Source: Acanthaster planci
Taxonomy: Eukaryota; Echinodermata; Asteroidea; Valvatida; Acanthasteridae
Assembly: GCF_001949145.1 (NCBI RefSeq)
Contig: NW_019091362.1
Coordinates: forward strand, 3,734,519 to 3,798,518
DNA length: 64,000 bases
Direction: 5' to 3'
Shown: piece after piece, positions 49,470 to 59,100 of the stretch
Layout of the letters: every line of letters starts with the position of its first letter
Position numbering within the stretch: position 1 is the first letter of the stretch
Position numbers and translations under genes: made by a program
Notes under the pieces: generated by a model
Seen by the model: the letters and a program-made list of their open reading frames with translations, nothing else
Database searches by the model: none
What the model was told of the DNA's origin: nothing

Positions 49470-49862
49470 TGGTAGAAGTATATTGGTGATAGTAGTGGTG
49501 GCAGTAGAAGTGGTGGCGGAAGCAATAGTGGTGGTAGTGGTGGTAGTAGTGGTGGTGGTGGTAGTAGTTGTGGTAATAGTAGGGGTGATGGTGGTAATGG
49601 TAGTAGGGGTGGTAGTACATGTAGTGGTGGTGGTGGNNNNNNNNNNNNNNNNNNNNNTGGTAGTACATGTAGTGGTGGTGGTGGTTGTAGGGGTGGTAAT
49701 AGTAGGGGTGATGGTGGTAGTGGTGGTAGGGGTGGTAGTACATGTAGTGGTGGTGGTTGTAGGGGTGGTAATAGTAGGGGTGATGGTGGTAGTGGTAGTA
49801 GGGGTGGTAGTACATGTAGTAGGGGTGGTGGTGGTAGTAGTTGTGGTAGTAGTAGTAGTGGT
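49470..49862. repeat. GGT/AGT-rich minisatellite with higher-order unit and 21-N gap
   Basis: Triplet array of GGT and AGT variants on the plus strand. From about 49600 it has a longer unit of about 65-70 bp marked by GGTAGTACATGTAGTGG, seen four times. Ns at 49637-49657 interrupt it. It lies about 115 bp beyond the stop of the receptor gene and so would be inside a long 3' UTR or just past it. The poly-Val, poly-Thr and poly-His frames are repeat artefacts. Confidence 0.95.
49637..49657. other. Assembly gap (21 N)
   Basis: Run of Ns within the GGT array. Confidence 1.
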
Positions 49863-49975
49863 ATGAGAGGAATGTATTTTTACACTGAATCTGTCACGAA
49901 AACATGTTTTTGTTTCATGTTTCCATTGTAATGAAGAATCCAAGCAAAGAATTAAAACCATTCTGAAATTTAGCC

Positions 49976-50173
49976 TCACCGTTTTCCTCTGCTGAACAAA
50001 CCTCTGGGGATGGGAGGGTACATATACCCTGACACACTGATTGGTCTTGGGGGTGATCTGATAAGCGAGGTCATGGAATCAGAGCTCTCTGTGTTCTGGT
50101 AGGGAGGTGAGCTCATGTAGTCGCTGTTTGGACGGGTCGGGTTCTCGTAAGTGTTCTCCTCGGTGTGGCGTCT
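49976..50173 (-). CDS. Receptor exon 11: cytoplasmic tail with tyrosine motifs
   Basis: Acceptor CTGATTTTAG, phase 0, matching exon 10. 65 codons then TGA (49976-49978). Motifs: NTYENP, SDYMSS, PPYQNTES, GYMYPPIPRG, ending FSRGKR. Five Tyr in about 45 residues amid Ser/Pro. A GT with donor-like context (ACG|GTGAGG) sits at the stop, so an alternative spliced continuation is possible. Confidence 0.8.
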   Translation of the reverse strand, partial: RRHTEENTYENPTRPNSDYMSSPPYQNTESSDSMTSLIRSPPRPISVSGYMYPPIPRGLFSRGKR

Positions 50174-53100
50174 CTAAAATCAGTGGTTCAAAATAATCAA
50201 AGAGTGCATTCATTAAATGCCCATTGTATCCAGTGGCGTATGCATGATTTTGTAGGCGGTGGTTGTGGTGGTGTTAGTGGTGGGGGAGCCCTCCAAAGCT
50301 AGTTGACTGTGGTGGATGGTAGAAGCCCCCTTCCTAGTCCATGCCAAGGAAAATTTCATCAAAAATTTCAAGCCACTGGCGTACGAAACATATATCATTT
50401 GTTGTAGTGGGTGTGATATGAATGTGTGCCAGTTTCAGATAAGGATGACCAAAAACATAAGCAAGAACATCATTTTCAAATTAAAAAGACCTTTATAATA
50501 ATTAAAAAGACCTTTTTATAATGTCATATCTTGAATACAATGTTTGCTGCATTTAGCAGAATATCAATTTTTCAACTCAATTATGTGCTAAAACAACTGC
50601 CTAAATTTACCTCAAAGACGGAAAGACGAATTCCTTTAATTTTGAACATTAAAAGAGAAGAATATGTATACTTTCACATAAAGACAGTACAGAAGACTCA
50701 CATGTATGCTTATGTACTTGTAGCACAGTTTTAATCTGCAAAAGTATATTCCGATAAACATCAGGATTGCCGCTAAAAAAGAGCTGGCTAGGATGGGAGA
50801 GATACAGGAGGACTCTGGGGAAATAAAATCACGAAAATTTAGGCTGATGGCTCGTGAAAACGAGCAGACATGATGACCAAATTACGAAACAAGTCATTTT
50901 ATCGCAAATACCACTGCCTAAACCTTAACGATGAGGGAAATGCAAATTTCGTGGCAACTCAGAAACAAGTTCACACAACCGAATCGTCAGTTCTGCTCTC
51001 ACTTATTTCACAAATGGCGATATATTGAAAAAATTCCAAAGTTGAAGTAGCCAACTGTACTTGGTTTTAGTAAATACACCGCCAAGTACGCCTTGATCAT
51101 AATGGGGTTTTTCCTCTGGAAGCAGGTGCACGGGACGAAATTCACAGGGACCCCATAGAAAAGCACGCATGTAAGTAAAGCTTGAGGTTTTTATGTCTTG
51201 GATCTATTGCCAGATCAAATATGTAAAAAAACCCTGTTATCTTAGGTTTCCTTTTCTGAATTACTTAGAGAACTGAGGAAGTAAGTATAAAGTTACCAAG
51301 TGCACGTACAAGCTGCGTGTGGCAACAGCGATGTAGCATTTACAGTGCAATTGGAGACTTTGAGACGCTGGTGGCAGCACACATATGTTTTTCACGGTGC
51401 ATTCCACCCTTAATGGTTGCATTTCCGCGCGCGAGCTCATTAATATTTGGTGATCCCGCGGGATTTTTACACTAGTAAACGATGCGCCCCGCTCTGAATG
51501 TAGCCGCCCGCCTCTATCGAAAATAGGCCCGCAATTTGGGGCTTTTTGTGAAAGAAATACCCCGAACTGGAAACTATAAGTCCCAGATTTGGGATTTATA
51601 GAAATATTTCCATGATGCCTCCTGATTATGGCATATCTTATTGTAAAAACCCCTTGGTATCACAAAATATTAATGATCCCGCGCGGACAAATACAGCCAT
51701 TTGGTGGAATGCACCATCAAGCTATTGTGCGCGCTCAGAACTATGCACGCATGCTCAGAACAACGCGCGCATGCTCAGAACTGGTAAAAAAAGGACCGGT
51801 ATGTTTGTCGCCACCAGGCGTCTAAAAGTCTCCCATTGTGAGCGCAATGATTTTGGGAATCTGCTAGCCGTCGAGTTACAGCTATAGCACAATAAGATGG
51901 GCTGTGGTATAATGACTATATTTTGTTTCAGCACGTTTTGCTAAAATAATAACTGCTGTGTTTAGACGTTGTTTTTCAAGGATTTCGAAAGTTTTTTTGA
52001 AGGGAAAATAAAGCGAGAGAACCTATTTCGCTTCGACCTTGTTTCGAAGTTGTCTTGAACGAGCAGTGTTAAAACACTGCCCATTTGAGACCGTTTAAAA
52101 TCTCTCGTAACATGCTGACGTACCATTCAAGACAAGGACAGCATTAGCCTTGTCAACTCCTGGAGTGACCTCGATTTCTGCTGGATCGCTCGTCAACACT
52201 CCGTAGATGGTTACCACGGAGACCACATACGTTGTCATGGGAACCAGCCTGTTGATAGTCACCTGACATTCATCGACCATGGTCGGGGCGACATCCTCCA
52301 GTTTAGTCGGTGCGTAGGTCACCTTGAACTGTTCAAAGTGTCCCTTTGGGGGACTCCAAGTGATCGTGATCGATGAGTTGGTGACTTTGTGAAGTGTCAG
52401 GTCGGTGACAGTCATTGGACCTGTATGGAATGGGAAGGCATGTTAGCGTGAGTCACTTATCAACAGAAGGAACTGCGAGGGTCCTACCGCCATAAGCTAG
52501 GGTCTAAACCGTTTTTTCAGGATCTGGAGGAAAATCCCTGGAGTTATCGGCTTGAAGGTCTTTCTCGTTGAATCATCACGTATGAAAAACAAAATATCGA
52601 GGAAAATCAAGGCAAGACTAACTAAAGCATTGGATTACACATTTGATTAATTAGTCTCAAAAGATGTAAGGAAGGGATGACACATATCGCCCAGCGGTAC
52701 TTTTAAAAGGAAACGTGTAACAGGAATTTTACAATAAAAATACACAAAGCCCAGCTTTAATTACGTGTTACGATAAGTGTCTACCTCCATTGCAGGAGCT
52801 TAAGGGAGGAATAGCAACATTTTGTATTTATGCTGATTAAGATTTCCATATTCATGAGCCAAAGCGTGGATGTCAAAAAAGGTAGAACACGAGTGCCTTC
52901 TTATTATGCACACCTTTTGTCACACTTTTCACATTTATTTGCACTAGGGTTTACTTTATGCATGGTTTTCACGTTAACCCTAACAGTCCTCAATCCTCCA
53001 ATTTCAATCTTTTACATACACCATGGGGGTAGGGCTTGTGAACATTACTCTCCAACATTGTTGGAGGGCGATTTTGAAGGATTGGTTTTTTGTATTGTTC

Positions 53101-56100
53101 TTGTGCTTTTTTGACAAGGAATGCCTTGTTCGACATCAGCAAAATAGCGCCCTTGTGCATACTCTGGTGTTGCTCTTTAAGAGCTGAAAAATTACTATCG
53201 TCTTTTCATTTCTGATGAAAACAAGTATTTAGATCTTGTTTATATTGCTGGGCTAAATATCCACCACAGGTTTCCTTAAAACGAGATCGATACGCAGATG
53301 TAAAAAGCTGTAAACGACTTTTTATTCAGACTTTTGGAATATCAGTGGTTCTGGCTAGAAAGTTTGGATATGCTTGAAAAACTATATTCTCACGAGTCAT
53401 GGCAGTCTTTTCCAGGACTTCTCCACTGGCATCTGACGGTATAATCCGTATCATGTACAGCGTGGTGGGTGCCAGCGATGTGAACTCGTATTCAAGGGTA
53501 CCAGATTCGAATATAACGTCCGTAAAGACATCGCTGTAATTGGAGTAGATGACCACAACGTAACCGTCACTACTGTGATAGTCGTCTGCTTCGTCTTCTG
53601 CTGATGGCCGCACCACACGGCCACTGTTTGGGAAGCTTCCTCGGTCGAATTGTCTAAGGATCTGGGTGGTGATTGCTGGGACGAGTCGGGCAACTATCTG
53701 GATGGAAGTGGCGGTTACTTTTGGAAGGAGGATTTGAGAGTGCGGGAGAGGGGCTGGTGAAAAAAAATACACAGAAAGTTCCTTGATCTTACCATAGACA
53801 TACAATTTTTCGGGAATTTGTGGTGGTATAAGAACCATTGTACAATTTAAATATTTGTATATTCTGGAGGTATCCACGGCTATAATTTTTTTTACAAGGA
53901 ACCAAAATTACGAGGATGTATTTTTATCCACATAATTAGCTATATGGTATAACGGCATAGATAACACAGCGTTTAGGTTAGGACAAATCTAAAGTTGAAA
54001 CTGAAAAAATGTGACGAATTCAAAATTTGTAGTCTGCGGTTCAAGCCTCTTTTAAGTGAATACATTATTCTGCATAACTTGAGCGATCCCATCGAAAGTC
54101 TACTGCTTTGGAGTCTACAGCTGATAACCTGGTTTATACAAAACGAATAGACTTCAGTCACAAGTCGGTCATATTGAATTCATAGTGAGGTTAGTTTTTA
54201 ATTAAATAAAAGTTCATTACTAATTCATGCCAATTTATGCCAAAAATATTGAAGAAGTCAATTTAGGATTTATTTATCTAAATGTTTCAAGCCGCATGTA
54301 CAAATGTAATAGAAGCTTGAAACCCCAAATACTCGGGCACCAAATTTAATAGATTAAATTGAAAGGGATAGCTTCGGTGTCGTTATTGACAATGGCCTAC
54401 TGTACCTGTCCGAATAGTGAGTGTAGTTGGGACACTTGTCGATTTCGATTCCCCGACACCGCTCACCGACACCAGAGTAAAGATGTATGTAGTACCGGGA
54501 TCCAAATCATTCACGGGTTTCTTTACAACCCTTTTGTCCAGTAGCCGTAACGTCGAGACAGTGTCGCTCGTTACAACATGATACGAGACCTGGTACTGGT
54601 CGAAATTCCCAGCTGGCGGCTGCCAAGAAAGGACGACCGAGGTGGAGTCCAAACTCTCTGCTATGAATGTAAACCCGCTGGGCGCATTAGGTCCTATAAA
54701 AAGAAGAAGGAGATAATGTTTATTTGTAGCCGAGTGGACTTTCATTACCCTTTAGTTCTTCCACGTCAGAGGTAAGGCTTATGGTGGTTACTACTTTGCA
54801 AAGATAGAAGATAGGTAAAACAGCATTGAACATTCAAAACCATAAACCATATTCTTTAAATAAGGAATTTCTGAAACCTTTCTCAGGTTTTTATTCCAAT
54901 TTTATAGTACAACAAGTAAAACTCCAATAACATTATCGAATTGTTATTAAAACTGCGTACTTGTCCTCAGTCTTGCGTATAACCGTTCCCCAACTCCAGT
55001 CACGTAGACTCGGATGTTGTATGATGTGCCGGGAGAAAGACCACGTAGAGTGCGCGTGGTGAAACTTTCCCGCCAATTGATCGGGTGGTAGCGATGGTCT
55101 GAGGCCAGCGGTTGGCTGGTGCCCACGGGCCATATGTAAATGAGGTAACTGGAGGCCTTCTGATTCACGTGTTGAGGCCAGCTGATTTCGAGCTCTGTGC
55201 TTGTGCGATTGCGCAGAAAAATTTTGCTACCCGGAACCTCAACTGTGGAAACAATCAAAAGAAATTGGCAACAACGGGTCCAGCACCGTTTTTTTGGGGG
55301 GGGGGGCGGGGGACAAAAAGTTGGAATTTTCCAGTTAACCTTTCATGGTAAACAGAAGCACAAGAAAAAATATAGGAATTATAGCGGTAGGAGAAAAAAA
55401 CAACAAATTACGTTAGGGAGTGGCTGAATAGACAACAACTAGACAATGAATTAACATTTAAATGCTTTTGGAAAGAACAGAAATGAAATGGAACAAATAA
55501 ATGGCCATTTTGTCATTATTTTTCAAAGGGGGGGGGATTTTTTGGGGGGCAGAGGTGGCAATGACCCGTCGCGCCCCCCTAATCCCTCCTTAGAACCCGC
55601 CCGGTACTATGGTAAGGCTGGAGAGTTAAAAACTATCAGCTTGGGCATGAGCCACATTTATCGACAAATTGGGCCTGGCGTACAGTAAGTCATCGATTTG
55701 AAGAGTACAGATGCGGATCGATAAGTATGAATGACTACACACTTGAACGATTTATCATTTTATCATTGCGACTTAACATTTTGGAAACTATGACGGGAGC
55801 AGAAAATCTAATACCTGTTTGTGCGTAAGCACTGAGCACCGGAATACGTTGATTCATACCGTGTGAAAGTTCTACACGATGGCACGATTCTCCCCAAAGA
55901 TGCCACAGTATGTAGAGAATTATGCAGCAGTCGCGTAGCGCACAGCATATACTGTGAAGGGCCGGATGTACACCGAGCAATCAACATCCAGGATGTCAAC
56001 TCGTCCAATGACTCAACCGGGGGTGAACATGATTGCACATGCGGGGATAAGGGAACCAGCCCAGCCTCATTTCATGTCATGTAATCTGATTGTGAACTTA

Positions 56101-59100
56101 GTCTTTGATTGCATACACCAACTGGGAAATCACGTCTTGAATGTCTCAAAGGTCAAGGTTTCCGTTGAGGTCACACTTAAAATATCTCGAAAAATGAGAA
56201 CCACCTTGCTGTGTTTCTTAAAGTAGCCTCTACCGTCCCAGAGGCGACATCCCGTGATGTACCTCTATTAAAAGAGTTGTTTTTGAGGCTTGCATGTCAC
56301 AAGTGGACTCTCTTCCCTTTAGACCTGGCCTCTTCAACAACATTTCGACTTGAAATTTAAAACGACTTCAAAACATTCATGTTTTGTGTATTTACAGAAG
56401 TTCGGCCCATTTGGACGAGACGTTTTGTGATTACGACAATTGGTGATTCAACACTGAATCAACAAGGGGCATACACCGTATTTAGAGAATCAAATCGAAT
56501 TTCCTGCGCAGGTCACTGAAAAATCTGTGCCACAAATAAGAACATTTTCGCAAAAAAGTTACAGGAAAAGGTATGTGCAAGAGGCACAACATCGGTGCCG
56601 AAACGCATCACTCGACAAAATCATCACCTGTCGACGCAGGAAGCGACTTGCGGTTACATCAGCCAAAAATATACAAGGGTGCAGTGTCCTGTCTGAGTCT
56701 TACATGGTGCCAAATTGGTAATTGATTTGGTTTTGTTCTCTATGCGCAATAACGCTGTGATCCGCACAGTACTGCGCTGGGACGTTGGTTCCCCCATCCC
56801 TTACTTGTCGATGATCCAGCATCCAATTACCAACTCGGGAAAAACGTCAGTTTTGTACATAGCATACAGGAAAATCTAGCAGGTTCTGTGCAAGGACTGT
56901 GATTCGTTCAAATTCCAGAGCGAGTTATCTTATACGACACAATCATGTTCTTGGCCTCCTATGGAGGCACATTCATTAATTATATATTGTCGATCATCTT
57001 TGTTCCACAGTGGACTCTAAATAAACGCAAACGTTCGAAAATGAAGTTGGAGAAGCTAATTTTAATTGTCAGTAGAATGTGCCATTGAGTTTCTGGTGAT
57101 AAGCACTGTAAAATCTAAGCAACATACGAACTATAGAACTTTCGAGCAGTGTGTTGAACGGCAACCACACATTTGTCAACTTGCCGACAGGATTTGGCAG
57201 GTTGGTGCCTTTTCAGTTTCAATGTGCAATATGTCGTTATATGCACCGACCTACAAAAGACGATAATGACTAACACGCAGTCATTACTTTAAGTGTTGGA
57301 AGTCTGTGTTTTGAACCATTACTGAATTAATCAAACGACATTGACGACTCAAATAAATCAAATACATTTCACGGTGATACAATTTTTTTCAATGCACATT
57401 TTGACCCAGCTGGGTTCATTGACAGTCAAACGTCTCCAGATCTGCAAATACGTCCCGACAGAGCCGTTTTTCAAATCTCCGCCCCCCCCCAAAAAAAACT
57501 GCAATGGCTCGCATTCTTCCAAAAGCAATTACGCAAATCACCCCAGACAGACTCACCCTTGACAACAGCTTTGAAGGAACAAGTTGCCGTGTTGCCGGCT
57601 GCGTCCGTCGCTGTGTACACCACCTCAGTCTGGCCGAGCGGGAAGTTCTCTCCCCGGGAGCGCGTGCAGGTGATCTGGGGCGGGCCAGAGTTGTCGATGC
57701 CTTGGGGAGGAGTCCAGGACACGGGACCACCGTTGGCCATCGGAGGCACATAAGTCAGGGCCTCTGCGGGACATCCTTCCAGTATAGGGCTCTCATCATC
57801 TGCTCAAGAGTAACATGAGCAGAGGTCGTTTTCCTAAGTTTTCACCTCTCTTCTGCCACTCATGACTTTGGTTTTCAAATTCTGTCTTACATCTACGGTG
57901 CTTTAAATGATCATCCACGATCGATAATCGCCGACTTCATTATGCTCTTTGACCTTCAACCCAAATCACTAGTGCTCGTGTCAATACGTTTCATTGAAAG
58001 AACACATTTGTAATATTGCTAAAGAAGAAAAAACACGACAGAGGGAACACTGTAATTCTTTAAATCAGTTTTGAAAAAGGACATTTGATATCCTTTTGAT
58101 CTGGCATTTAGTCAGGAGATACACAAAACTGTGCAAATGAAGTACTTTTTCTTTGTACAGTGTTCAATTCCTGTTGCCGACAGGGCGGTACCCCTGAATT
58201 TCCTGGTCGATAATACAGGTTAGGGATAGCTGCATGAGACGTCACATTAAAAATTGTCCAATTTCTCCCCAAAAGTACCGTGAACTAGGGAGTCTGGTCG
58301 CTGCGACGGCGCAGACTCTGCATCTTTTAAAGGTACCTACCAGTGACAATGACGTTAAACGTGCACTTTGCCTGGTTGCCTTTAAGATCCACGGCCGTGT
58401 AGGTCACGCGGGTGTAGCCCATGGCAAAAGACGAGCCGACGGGTTTGGACGAACCGAAATACTTCACCCGGAAGTTGTCTGTTGCCAGGGGCATGTCCCA
58501 CGAGACTGATGACCTAGAAGTGCTTCCCCGGTCCGCCGGAACTGTGATATCTGATGGACAGTTGACTATTCGCGGCGGTTCTTCATCTGCGCACAAGGTC
58601 AGAAAAAGTCCATACTGGCCAAAGCGCACGGTGCTTGATGCCTAACACTGCTATGATACAACCGGTATTTTCTCAGCACAGTTTTCCTCTTTTTGCGTTC
58701 TATTATACAACAAATCGATGACACGCAGAGACCCTAGAACACCACTTGGTCCAGCATGCAACACCTACATTACACTACACTACACTACACTACACTACAC
58801 TACACTACACTACACTACACTACACTACACTACACTACACTACACTACACTACACTACACTACACTACACTACACTACACTACACTAGTGTCAGGTTTAA
58901 GCTTAAACAGATTTTACTGTGAAAGTTTTCTAATAGAAGTCAAACTTTTACACAAGACTTAATAGTGGGGATTGTTTACCCTGAAAAACCAAACACATTG
59001 GTCCTAATTCTCGTCTCATAGAGACATACCAATACAGTAAAACTAACACAGTTACCCAGGATATGCCCACACTGGATAGTGGGGCATAGTGTCTGAATCC

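Noticed and set aside
49453-49979. Poly-Val, poly-Thr and poly-His/Tyr frames in the GGT array
   Set aside because: Triplet satellite read in three frames; not protein.
53326-53393. Read-through of FN3-3 to a stop at 53326
   Set aside because: A good donor GTGAGA at 53393 restores phase 1 to the next FN3 exon; the extra residues look intronic.
55920-56015. FN3-like fragment (CSVYIRPFTVYAVRYATAA) in receptor intron 5
   Set aside because: Stops on both sides close the frame after about 26 residues and no splice pair fits. At best a decayed exon.
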